Assembly: GCA_902805475.1 (NCBI GenBank)
Contig: CADCSX010000008.1
Coordinates: 2,021,001-2,085,000 of the forward strand
Reading direction: 5' to 3'
Source: Entonaema liquescens
Lineage: Eukaryota; Ascomycota; Sordariomycetes; Xylariales; Xylariaceae
DNA: 64,000 nt
A program made the translations under genes and the position numbers. This document shows, one piece after another, positions 36,650-48,674 of this stretch; within the stretch, counting starts at the first letter, position 1; each line of letters starts with the position of its first letter. The notes under the pieces are model-generated. The model worked only from the letters and a program-made list of their open reading frames with translations, searched no databases and was not told where the DNA came from.

Positions 36650-37501
36650 ATGTCTGGGCTAGAAGCTATCAGCTATTCACGGGATGAAACCATCACGGCA
36701 ATTCGCAACTACTACCAATTCCTTACAAAAGCATATCTTCACGAGGCCGACGTCATTGAGCCGCCACCAGGTGGTTGGCCACATATAGATAACCTTCTAT
36801 GCATGGAGAAGACTGCTGAGGTGATTGATCTGCTTCGCTACCTTCCTTACATTCGTCGACCTGAGGATGACGGCCCTGAAGGTGCCCCTGGATGCCATTT
36901 CGCCGATTGGAATCAAATCTCGCAGGTGGTTTCCGAGGATGACGGTTACAGCATCCGAGAGTGCTCAGAACCACCAGAGCTTGTCGATAGAATACCGCCC
37001 TACGTCATCGGCTTGACGTACGGCGGCCGCAACAACCCGAGCTTCCTGCTCGATACCCAACGAGGGATTGTGCACTGGTATGAGTGCGATGATGAGATTC
37101 GCCATAACGCGGACAACGATCCCGAGTGGGTGATGCCCGTAACAGACGTGGACGATCCGTATGAATGGGCACCCGAGGAAGAGGCAGAGTGGCGCGCCGA
37201 GCACCCAGCCTGGGCTGTACAGGATTTCTTCCACCTTCTTCAACGCCAATTTATCAAACTAAGATTTGTACCCATCAGCCCAAAGACAGTTCACGAAGTC
37301 CACGACCAACAGGACCCGGAAGAAGCCGCCATGATCTCTGCAGTACAAAATATGTATCACCAGCACGGTTGGCCAAATTTGGCGACATTTGGCAAAGAAG
37401 AATGTCTACGAGATATAAGGAGGATATTAGAGATGGAGTACCCGGAGTATTTCGAAGCAGGTGCCGAATCCGAAGACAGAAGAAGGAATGAAGAGTCATA
37501 A
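36650..37501 (+). CDS. Acidic protein of unknown function, SUKH-like sequence pattern
   Basis: A 283-residue, intron-less, acidic and soluble protein without signal peptide or membrane segment. I believe it belongs to a broad fungal family of unknown function. Visible features are a helical N-terminus, a Pro/Trp/Asp-rich centre (CHFADW), the segment IPPYVIGLTYGGRNNPSFLLD followed by GIVHWYEC, and a helix with FFHLLQRQF. The order Pro - strand - GG-N - LLD - G-V-W - helix resembles the SUKH (Smi1/Knr4) fold pattern, in which the D/W strands form the core. That is inference, not a match I could test. It is the last host gene before the AT-rich compartment, only about 45 bases away, and shows normal base composition. 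Confidence 0.7.
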   Translation: MSGLEAISYSRDETITAIRNYYQFLTKAYLHEADVIEPPPGGWPHIDNLLCMEKTAEVIDLLRYLPYIRRPEDDGPEGAPGCHFADWNQISQVVSEDDGYSIRECSEPPELVDRIPPYVIGLTYGGRNNPSFLLDTQRGIVHWYECDDEIRHNADNDPEWVMPVTDVDDPYEWAPEEEAEWRAEHPAWAVQDFFHLLQRQFIKLRFVPISPKTVHEVHDQQDPEEAAMISAVQNMYHQHGWPNLATFGKEECLRDIRRILEMEYPEYFEAGAESEDRRRNEES

Positions 37502-37713
37502 CATGAGATATTAAGGTAAAATGTGTTATTTCAATAAGTTTAAACCATATAAATTCGTAATTTAAAATAATATAAAATGTAATTATAATTTAATTTAAAA
37601 AGTTTTAAATTTTGAAATATATATTTTAAATATTTTTAATATTTTATTTATTAAATTATAAAATTTAAATAATTATTATATAAAAAAATGAATTTATTAA
37701 TTTAAATATATAA

Positions 37714-37792
37714 TATTAAAAAAATATATTAAAAATATTTTATAAAAATAATATAAATTATTATAATATATTTTTATTTTTAATTATAAATT

Positions 37793-37837
<45 letters not shown>

Positions 37838-37920
37838 TATAAATTTATAATTAAAAATAAAAATATATTATAATAATTTATATTATTTTTATAAAATATT
37901 TTTAATATATTTTTTTAATA
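37714..37920. repeat. Near-perfect palindrome with (TAA)n centre
   Basis: Arms of about 84 bases (37,714-37,797 and 37,837-37,920) are exact reverse complements by eye, separated by about 39 bases of TAA repeats. It lies within 400 bases of the start of the AT-rich block. Identity this high is out of keeping with the divergence of other repeats here, so it is recent or an assembly fold-back. Confidence 0.8.
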
Positions 37921-39119
37921 ATTATTAAAAATCTTTATATATTTTTTTTAAAATTTAATATATTATAAATTTATTATATTTATTATATTTTTAATTTTAT
38001 TTTATATATTTAATATATTTATATTATATTTATAAATTTATTAAATATTAAAATTATTTTAAAATAATTTATTTTTATATATGTAAAATTATAATATTTT
38101 TATTATTTTTTATTAAATTTTATTTTAAAATTTTTAAAAAGTTTTTTTTAAATAAAATTCATCATTAAATATTATATAAATTTGCATATTTTTAATTAAT
38201 TTAATTATATATTATTGTAAAACAGTTTTACAAAATGAAATTAAAGTTAATTTTTTTAAAATTTAATAAATTAAAAATTTGCTAAATTTTAATTAATAAT
38301 TATATATTAAACTTTACATTAAATTTTAATTTTACAAATATATATTAAGTTACGTTTAACAATTATTATAATATAATAAATTTATAAAATTTATATATAT
38401 AAATTAATTTTATAAAATAAAATAATAATTAAATTTAATTAATTAATATATATTAATTATATAAGAAATTTTATTTTAATAAATATATATTAAATATAAT
38501 ATAATAATATATTTTTATAATAATATTTTATTTATTAAAAGATTTATTAATATTTAAATATAAATTTTTTAAATTATATATTTTAAATTTAATAAATTAA
38601 ACTTTTTTTAAAAATTATAAATTAAATTATAAATTAAATTAAAAATTATTTTAAAATAAATTTATAAATTTAAAATTAATTTTATAATATATAATTATAA
38701 ATTTGTATTTTTTAAATAATTATAAAATTATAATAAATTAAAAAATTAAATATTAATTTACATTATAAATATATAAAATTCATTATTAAATATTAAAATA
38801 TTTTATTATAATAATTTAATAATTAAAATATTTTTATAAATTAAAAATATATTAATTTATAATGTAAATAATAATTTAATTAATTTTTTTTAAAAATTTA
38901 TATTATTATTTTAATTTTAATATTATTATATTTATTTATTAATTTATATTAAATATTATTTTTTAAAGTATAATAATATATTTTTATATAATAAAATTTA
39001 TTATATTTTAATTTTAAATAATTTTAAAATATTTCATTATAATAAATATTTAATTAAAAATTTAATAATTTTATAAATATTATATAAATATATTTAAAGT
39101 TTATATAATTATAATTTTA

Positions 39120-39270
39120 TAATGTGCGTAAACGCGTAATTTATAACTTATAACCGCGATTATTTATATAATTGTAAAAGTTTTTAATTATTTATCAATT
39201 ATTTATTAATTAATTATTAATTATTATTAATTATTAATTTTTTAAAAATTTTATATTAATATTTTATTAA
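39120..39270. repeat. Repeat copy shared with 47,400-47,560
   Basis: The segment begins with a CpG-containing patch (TGCGTAAACGCG, then ACCGCG) and continues into T/A-rich sequence matching 47,400-47,560 in the same orientation, including the shared ATTTATTA stretches and a TTTTATATTAA-type end. The other copy appears inserted in a longer SINE-like repeat. Confidence 0.5.
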
Positions 39271-39369
39271 AATAATTAATAATATAATATAAAAAATATT
39301 ATAATTTATTTATTTATTTATTTATTTATTATTTTTACATTATTATTAAAATATATATATATATAAATA

Positions 39370-39545
39370 ATAATAATAAAATAATTATAAATAAATAAAT
39401 AAATTAAAATTAATATATTAATAATGTTTAAAAAAAATTATTTATTATTAAAAAAAAACGTATTTTTTATATAATTTAAAATATATAAATATTTTTTTTA
39501 TTAAATATATATTATAATGTAATATATATAATTATTATTTAATTA
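39370..39545. repeat. Repeat copy shared with 46,640-46,840
   Basis: From the AATAATAATAAAATAATTAT tract through AATTAAAATTAATATATTAATAA to a conserved ATATATTATAATGTAATATA end, this matches 46,640-46,840 in the same orientation at high similarity. Nature unknown; no coding capacity. Confidence 0.6.
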
Positions 39546-40309
39546 TTATTTTATTTATTTATTTTATAATTAATTAATTATAAATTTAACATTTATTTTA
39601 TATTTTATTTATTTTTAATTATAAATTAATTTAATTGTAATTTCGGCATAATAGCGGCAAATATATTAATTAAAAAAAGTTATTAAATAGTTAAAATGAA
39701 AAAAAAAAATTTAAATTACGATCGTATTAAAAATAAATTAAACGGAAATAAAATATATAAAAACAAAAATAACGATAATAATTAAAATATTTAAAAAATA
39801 TATAATTTTAAAACGTAATAAATTTATTATTAAATTTATTATTATTATTACGATAAGAAAGTTAATAACGAAATATAGTGATAAGTAAAAAATTAAAAAT
39901 ATAAAATTTAAATAAAAATAAATTTAAATAAAAATAAATTTAAATAAAAAAAATAATAAAATTAAAAGGAAAATATTAAAAAAGAAAAAAGAAATAATAA
40001 TTTTATAATATATATTAAATAAAATTATATTTATTAAAAATATTATTATTATATTTTATATAAAAAATAAAACGGAAATAAAATTATTTATAATTTAATA
40101 AAAAATAATATATTAAAAAATAATCAAAAAAATTATTTAATAAAAATAATAAAATAATTATTAAATAAAATATAAAAATATAATAAAAATAAATTATATA
40201 AAAATAATAAAAATAATTTTATATAATTAAATATATTATTTAATTTATTAAAATGGTAAGATTTTAATAAAATATAATAATATATAATGTAAACGTATAA
40301 TGAAAATTA

Positions 40310-40470
40310 AAAATAAATAAAAACGGATTAAGTTTTTTTCGGTAAAAATATAATTTTTATCCGAAAGTTTATTAAAAAAAAATATTAATAATACCTTAAT
40401 TGTAACGGGTTAAATATATAAACGTAACGGAATAAAAATAATAATAATAATAATAATAATAATTAATTTA
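40310..40470 (+). repeat. SINE-like repeat, 3' tail fragment
   Basis: This matches the last about 150 bases of the longer copies at 42,405 and 52,490: ACGGATTAAG, then CCGAA, then a run leading to ACGGAATAAA and a (TAA)n tail. The 5' part was not found. Confidence 0.5.
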
Positions 40471-42404
40471 ATTATTTTTTATTAATATTTATATAATTTT
40501 ATTTAAAAATATTTTAATTATTATATTTATAAAATTATAAATATTACATATTTATTAAATATTTTTAATTTTTTAATTTTTATATAATTATTTTAATACT
40601 ATTAAATTAATTATAAATTTTTTTTATTAATATTATTTATTTATATTAAATATTAATATAAGAAAAAAAATCAATATATAAAATTAATAAAATACGAAAA
40701 AATAATAAACGTTTTAAAATAATATTAATTATATAATAAATTACATATTTTATATTAAATCTTTAAATTATTTAATAAATTTTACTAATAAATATATTAA
40801 AAATAATTTATTTATATTTAATAAATAATTAATAAATAATATTATTTATAATTTAAATTTTATTATTTTAAAAAATAAATTTTTTATTATTTAAAACAAT
40901 AATATAATTAATTTATAAATTTAAATTTTTATTATTTATAAATAATTTATTAATAAAAATATATAAATATAAATTTTAAAAATTTAAATTAATATAATAA
41001 AATCTTTATTTTTAATTATTTAATTACCATTAAATTTTAATATTAAAAGCTTTAATTTTTTTTAATTTTAATTTAATATATTATATTACTATTAAATAAT
41101 TAAATATAATTTTAAGTTAATAAATTAATAAAATATAAATTCTTTAACTTTTTTATTTTATAAATTATTTAATTATGGTTAAAGATTTTAAATTTAATAA
41201 TTTAAAATGTTTAATTTAGTTTTTTTTAAATAATAAAAATTTTGTATTTTTTTTAATAAATAAAAATATATAAACCATTAAAATCTTTAATTCTTTTATT
41301 TAATATTTTTAAAAAATATATTTTAATTTTTATTTTAATTAATATTTTATTTTTAATAATAAAACATTTTATAATATTAATATTAAAAATATTATTTATT
41401 TAAAAACCGGTAATTTTAAAAAAATCCATAATCGTTATCATTAAATAAAAATTAAATATTAATAATTTTATATATAATTTTATTTATTATAATTTAAATA
41501 AATTTCGAATTAATATATATTAAACTTAATAAAATTATATAATAATTTATTAATATATAATAACATTTTTTTAAAATATTTATATTTTAATTTAATTAAT
41601 ATTTATATAAAAATTATTTTTAATATAAATATTTTAAATTAAATATAAATTATAATAATATTTTTTATAATAAATTTCTTTTTAATAAAATATAAAAATT
41701 AAAATTAAAATAAATTATTAATTAACTTTTTAAACAATAAATGCATAAATTATCATTAATTTTTTATTAAAATTATTATAATTTTAAATTATTAATTATA
41801 ATTTTTTATAAAAATTGAAAATATTTCTATTTTTAATTTTATAAATTATTATATTTTTATATATTTTTAAATTATATATTATTAATTTTAAAATATTTTT
41901 TTAAATCAAATGTTTAATTTTTTTATATTTAAAATTTTATATAACTTTTTTAATATAATAATTTTTTTTATTTTTTTAAAAATATATTATTTTTTTAAAA
42001 TTATTTTATTTTTTAATATTAACGAACAATATAATGATATAAGCGAAATTATTAATAAATATAAAAAAAATTTTAAAGATAATTTAATAATTATTAAAAT
42101 TAAAAGTAAATTTAAATAATTCGATTTTAAATTTTTTATTTAATATTAATTTTTTTTTAAATTAAATATAAAATTTCATATAAAAATTATAAAATATAAA
42201 TATGCCGTTAAACGCGTTTAAAATAATAATAACACTTTAATTAATAATTAAAATAATTTTATATATTTTTGTTTATCCGTTTTATTTTTAATAAATAAAT
42301 ATTTTATTATTAATAAAAAAAATATTAAAAATTTTTTTTTTAATATTAAAACCGTTATAAATATTTAAAACATTATAACTTAAACGTTATAATTTAATTT
42401 TTTT

Positions 42405-43085
42405 AATTAATAGTTTAGCGTAATAATTTAACGTTTAATATTTTTTTTCGAAAAAAAAATAAGTTTAAATTTTATAACTATTATAAGTTTTTTAATTTCC
42501 TAGTAAAAAGCCGGATTATTATCGGAACAATTACGTAAAAACCAACGTATTAATGAGTAAATTTTATTTATTTTATAAAAGTTTAAACGTAATTTTTATA
42601 AAAATATTTAAAAAAATAATAACTTTTTAAATTATTAAATAAAACGTTATTATTTTAATTATCATTTACGTTTTAAATTATAATTTTATTTATTATATAA
42701 AAAATGTAAAACTTTTTTTTTATATAAACGTTAAAAACTTTAAAAAAGAATTAAAAACGTATTTTAAAACGATACCGTTTTAAATATTATTAAATTAAAA
42801 ATATTAATAATTTAAAAAAATATATAGAAAAATATATTTAATAAAAATTATAACGTTATTAATCTTAATAATAATAATTAAATATATAATAATAAATAAT
42901 TATAAAATATTAAATTATAAATATAATATAAAAAAAAAAAACAAAGAAATTTTCTTTAATATAAATATAATTTTTAACCGAATATAATTATTTAATAAAA
43001 ACATTAATAATATTTTATTACAAAAATAATATAATTATATATAAATGTAACGGAATAAAAACAAATAATAATAATAATAAAATAA
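42405..43085 (+). repeat. SINE-like repeat copy 1
   Basis: The head (TTTAGCGTAATAATTTAACG) corresponds to the tRNA-like head of the 52,490 copy after C-to-T change. The body runs colinearly with that copy through several shared landmarks (AAAGCCGGATTATTAT, TTAAACGTAAT, TTTTAACCGAATATAATTA). It ends in ACGGAATAAAA plus (AAT)n at about 43,060-43,085. No open frame. Confidence 0.65.
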
Positions 43086-45248
43086 TTTTTTTAATTTTTA
43101 TTATTATTTTTTAAATTATTTATATTTTTTATATTTATAAAAAAAATAAATAATAAATTTATATTCATTTTTAAATAAATATTAAAAATTAAAAAAATTA
43201 AAATAACATTTTAAAATTTAATTATTATAATTTTATATATTTAATAAATCAAATTATGGTATTTTTTAATTTTGTTAATTAATTAATATATTTTTATTAA
43301 TATTTAATAATAAGTAATTTCGGTTATATAATTTTTATTTTTCAATTTAATATTATCGAAGTTAATTTTAATATTATATATAATAATATTTAAAAATTTA
43401 AAATAAATATTAATTTAACATTATTTTAATATTTTTTATATTTTTTTAATTAATAAATTTTTTATAAAATATATTATTTAAAAACTTATAATTATATCAA
43501 TTATATTTAAAATTAATTATTTATTTAAATGTATAATATTAATAATTATTTTATAATTAAAATTTTTATAAAATTTTATTTTTAATTTAATAATAATAAT
43601 AAAATTTATTAATTTTTTTTAAAATTATTAATATTAATATTATACTTTAATTTATTTAATAAATTATAAAATTTATTAATTAATAAATAATTAAAATAAG
43701 TATAAAATTATTATAATTTATTTATTATAAAATTTATAACGTTTTTTAAATAAAATTATAAATATTTTTATTTTTTAATAATATTAATTATTATTTTATT
43801 TTTATATATTAGTTAATTAATAACGTTATTAAAATATATATTTAATTAATTCATATTTTTTAAAGAAAATAAAAATGGTATATTTAATTTTATAATATAA
43901 ATATTTATTTTATTAAATAAAATATTAATTATAATTATGTTTAAAAATTTTATTTATTATTTTTTATTAAATTTAATATTTATTTTTTTAACATAAAATT
44001 TATTTATTTTTAATTATTAATTTAGGTATTTTTTAATAAAGGTAAAATATTAATTTCTTAATTATAAATATATATACGGTTTTATATTAAATATAATTTT
44101 TTAAAAACATTTTTTATATATTAATTTAAAATAAATATAATATTAAATTTTTTATTTTTAAATAAATTTAAAGTAATAATATAATATTAAAATATTTAAT
44201 TAAATACAAATGTTATTATTAAAAATAAATTATTTTTATTATTTAAATTTGGAAATAAATTAATAACGTTTTTATTTTAATTAAATTTTATATTCGAATT
44301 ATTAATTTTTTTAAAATTTATTAAAAAATTACGTAAATTTTTTTTAAAAAAACTATATTTAACCTTTTACACTTTTTTGGCTTTTTTACGTTTATATTTT
44401 AAATATTTTATAAATTAATTTTTTTTTTATAAATTTAATAATAACATTTTTATTTTTTTATTTTTTTTAAAATTATATTTATTTCTTTCATTATTATAAT
44501 AATATTTTTAATTAATATAATAAATATTATTATTATTATTATTATATCCATTAATTAGAAATTATTATATATTTTTTATAATTTTATATATTTTAATTAA
44601 TATTTAACATTTATTAATTATGTTTTTAAATTATGTAAATAATATAAATAAAATATATTAAAATTAAAATATTATTCGATATATATAATGTATTACAATA
44701 ATGAATTATTATTTTCTTCGAAAATTATAATTTAAAGTTTTTTAATATAATAAAAATTTATTAAAAAATAATTAAAATATTTTTATATTACTTTTTCTTT
44801 AACTTTTTTTTTCTATTTTAATATTAAAAAATATTATTAATATTTAATTATAATAATATTGGATTTTATTTTATTTAATATTAAAATGGCATTTTATAAT
44901 AAAATATATATTTATGAAACATTAATATTAAAAAATATTAAAAAATAAATAAATTATTATTTTTTTAATAAACATAATAAAAAATATAATATGAAGTTAT
45001 ATTTATTAAATTTTTACGGTATAATATATATTTAAAAAACATTTAAATTTATTTTTTAAAATATTATATAATTTTTTTATATAATTATTTTCAATATTTT
45101 AAATTTTTTTAAAATATTTTACAATAATAAAAAAATATATTTCATTAATAATTTATATTAAAAAAATCTTATAATAAATTTAAATTTACTAATTATTGAT
45201 AAATATAAAGGTTTATTTTTAAAAATTTACCATTTATGTAAATAATAG

Positions 45249-45287
<39 letters not shown>

Positions 45288-46639
45288 TAATTTTTTATTA
45301 ATAAGTTTTTCCATTTATTTTAACATTTAAAAAAAACGCTAAAATCATATCTAAATTACTTAATAATAATTTGAAAAATCCAAAAATATTTTTTATAATA
45401 AATAAAATAACTTATTTTTATATTAAGTTAATTTTTTATTTAAAATTATATTTTAAAATATTATTTAAAAAAAGTAAAAAAAAAATTAAATGTTATTTAA
45501 AAGTTATTTTTTATTTTTTATGAAAGTTAAATTGTTAAATATTAATAATTTAGTATTTTTTATAAATTAAAAGTAAAATATATAATAAGAAAATGAAATA
45601 ATAAAATATATAATAAAAAAATTATATTAAAAAAAAAGAAAATAATATTAATTATAAAATAAATAAAGTAAATTAAATATAAAAAAAAGTTTTTAATAAA
45701 GATAATATTAAGAAAAGAAATTTACTTTATATATATAATTTTATAAATAAATATTTACGAGTTAAAAAAACGTTAATTATTAATATATTAATATTTAAAA
45801 ATATATAAATTTTTATACGTTTAAATAAATGGGTTTTTTTTAATATTATAAATTAAAAATTTTTATTTTAATATATTTAATTATTTTTATTAAGCTTTTT
45901 TTAATTTATTAAAATTTTATATTAATAAACTGTTTAATTATATAAAATTAATAAAAAACTCCGTATAATTAACATTATATCAACTTACGTAAATACTTTA
46001 TTACATTAACGTAATGTTTAATATTAATTATAATGATTTTAATATAACCGTAAAATTTATTATTATAAATTTTCAAAATTTTTTTTTATATTTGTTTAAT
46101 ATTTTTTTAAATATTTAAACATACGAAATATTTTTATTAATAATCTTAAAATTTATTAAAATAAAAAATACTTAAATATTTTTTATTAAAATATTATTTT
46201 TATAAAAATTATTATTTTTTATTTTATTATTATATAATTAAAATATTAAATAAAAGTTATCGTAATTTAATTAAAAAAATAACTTAGTAATTTTTATAAT
46301 TTATTTATATTTTTTTATTTAATTAAATTATTATTTATAATTCGGGTTTACATTTATGTAAAAAGTTTTAATTATAATATTATGGAAAAAATTAATATTA
46401 TAAATAATAAAAATATTAATAATGATAAATTTAAATTATTATATATAAATATAAATTTAAATAAATTATAAAATAACGTAAAACAATAATTTATTATAAA
46501 TAATTAAATTGTTTTAATAGAAAATAAAATATTAATATTATTTATATTATTATAATAAGATTTTTCGAATTATTATAATAATAATTTTTTAATTTTATTA
46601 ATTTATATTATTACAAATTTAACAATATTAATTAATATT

Positions 46640-46840
46640 AATAAAGATGTATATAAAAAAATAATAATAAAATAATAATAAATAAATTAAAATTAATATA
46701 TTAATAATTTTTTAAAAAAGATATTTATTATTAAAAAATGAAAAAAACATGTTTTTGATATAATTTAAAATATATAAATATTTCCTTTTATTAAATATAT
46801 ATTATAATGTAATATATACCATTATTATTTAATTATTAAC
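46640..46840. repeat. Repeat copy shared with 39,370-39,545
   Basis: This is the second copy of the repeat at 39,370-39,545, in the same orientation. It retains a few G/C bases lost in the first copy (for example CATGTTTTTGATA and TTTCC), so it is slightly less eroded. It abuts the end of the reverse SINE-like copy at 46,840. Confidence 0.6.
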
Positions 46841-47650
46841 CATTATATTTATATATAATTATATTTTTATTTTTAATAAAATATTATTAATGTTTTTATT
46901 AAATAAATAAATTTAAATAAAAATTATATTTATATTAAAATAAATTTAATTATTTCGTTTTTTTTAACGTTATATTTATAATTTATAATTTTATAATTAT
47001 TTTTTTATATATAAAATTAATATTATTAATTAATTTTATAATTTTTTTTAATTAAATTATAAAATTAAAATATTATATTTATAAATTTTTAATTAAATTA
47101 TTATTAATTGAAAAACTTTTAAAATAATATTTTAATTAATAATATTTTAAAATAAAATTTTAATATTTTTATAAAAAAAAAACTTTTTGGTTTTTTACGT
47201 ATTAAATAAAATTATAATTAAAATAATAATATTTTATTTAATAATTTAAAAATTTATTATTTAAATAATTTTATAATATTACGTTAAAACTTTTATAAAA
47301 AAAAACTATTTATTAATATATTAATTTTACGTAATTATTTTAATAATAATTTAATTTTTCATTAAAAAATTAAAAAACTTATAATAATTAAAATTTTATA
47401 TAATCACGACTTCGCAATGCATTTAAACGCGCAATGCGAAACACGTGGCCGCAATCGCGTAACCGTAAAATCTTTTAATATTTTATCGTTTTTTATTAAT
47501 TATTTATTATTTATTATTAACTATTTATTATTAATTTTTTGAAAGTTTTATATTAAGATTTTATTAAAAAAATAAAATTTAAATTTAAATTTTTTTAAAA
47601 AAAATTATTAAACGTTAAATTATTACGTTAAATTATTTAAATATTATAAT
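46840..47650 (-). repeat. SINE-like repeat copy in reverse orientation
   Basis: Read on the minus strand this follows the same order as the copies at 42,405 and 52,490: a head near 47,640-47,590 (AACGTAATAATTTAACGTTT), body, and the end landmark near 46,845-46,960. About 180 bases (47,400-47,590) are extra relative to the other copies and match 39,120-39,270, so a second repeat appears nested in it. Confidence 0.55.
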
Positions 47651-48242
47651 TAATATAAATAATTATTTAAATATTATTTATTTATTTTTATTAATTAATG
47701 ATAATTTTAAATATAAAATATTATTTTAAATTAATAAAAATAAATTTAATAATTAATAAATAAAATTTATTTATTTTATATTATTTTTTTATAATAATAA
47801 ATTATTAATATTTAAAATATATAAATAATAAAAAATAATATTATTTTAACATTATTTTACCGGATTTATAATGTAAATTATTTAAAATTATAATTATTAA
47901 TAATTACGTATAAATATTATTATAAATTAATAATCGTATAATTTTACTTTATTATTTTAAATTAAATTTAATATTTTTTAATTATAATAATAAATATTTA
48001 TATATATATTTTAAAATATTTTTATTATTTAAATTTTAATTAATTAATTAATATTAATTTTAAAAAAATATAATTGTATTTTATAAAATTATTTTAAAAA
48101 TAATTTATAATTAAAAAATAATGTTTTATAAATAAATATTTGTAATTTTTAAATAAAATTTAATAATTTATAAATAATAATATTTTTATTTTATTTTTTT
48201 ATAATATTAATATTTTTAATAAAATTTATTTATATAAATTTA

Positions 48243-48490
48243 ATTAATGTAATTAAATATGTTTAATGGTATGAGTTTTGTAAATATATTATATATATTA
48301 AATAAAATATTATTAAATAATAAAATAATGTATGTTATGTATATTATTAACGATATTAAATTATAAAATAATTTTATAAAATGAAATTAAAATTAATTTT
48401 TTTAAAATTTAATAAATTTTTAATTTGTTAAATTTTAATTAATAATTATATATTAAATTTTATATTAAATTTTAATTTTATAAATATATA
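48243..48490 (+). repeat. Composite repeat copy interrupted by the Tc1-like element
   Basis: The first half matches 53,938-54,060; the second half (TTTAATAAATTTTTAATTTG region) matches blocks at 38,236-38,360, 60,108-60,215 and 60,436-60,535, and in reverse at 50,692-50,820 and 51,070-51,210. The copy is cut at its ATATATA by the Tc1-like insertion and appears to continue at 50,338. Confidence 0.6.
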
Positions 48491-48534
48491 CGGATGACTT
48501 TTTCAAAAGTTTGTTCCATAAGGAAACCCTTGTC
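48491..48534 (+). repeat. Left terminal inverted repeat of the Tc1-like element
   Basis: A 44-bp TIR starting CGGATGACTTTTTC; its partner is at 50,294-50,337. The five differences between arms are G/A or C/T, as expected if C-to-T mutation acted after insertion. Confidence 0.9.
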
Positions 48535-48674
48535 ACTTGTTAGCGCCACCTATCAGCGCCCACCTACAATTGCCAGGACTAGCAAACTTATTTTAAACTT
48601 AAATAACATTATCGTCGAAAATACTCAAATACTATTAAATCTTCAATATACTGTAATTAATTGAAAAAAAACGT

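Larger units (their letters stand above)
37545..48490. other. Extremely AT-rich, RIP-eroded block (left part)
   Basis: Composition changes abruptly after 37,540. Line 37,681-37,740, for example, has one G and no C in 60 bases. Remaining G and C sit largely in CpG: in 40,321-40,440, six of nine C are CpG and none CpA. That is the residue expected after exhaustive C-to-T mutation at CpA. The open frames here are short and low complexity, and I support none. Recognisable content is degenerate interspersed repeats (separate entries), a palindrome and homopolymers (29 A at 45,257-45,285). Confidence 0.85.

Noticed and set aside
41910..42119. Plus-strand 69-codon Phe/Ile-rich frame
   Set aside because: Expected by chance in T-rich DNA; no recognisable feature.
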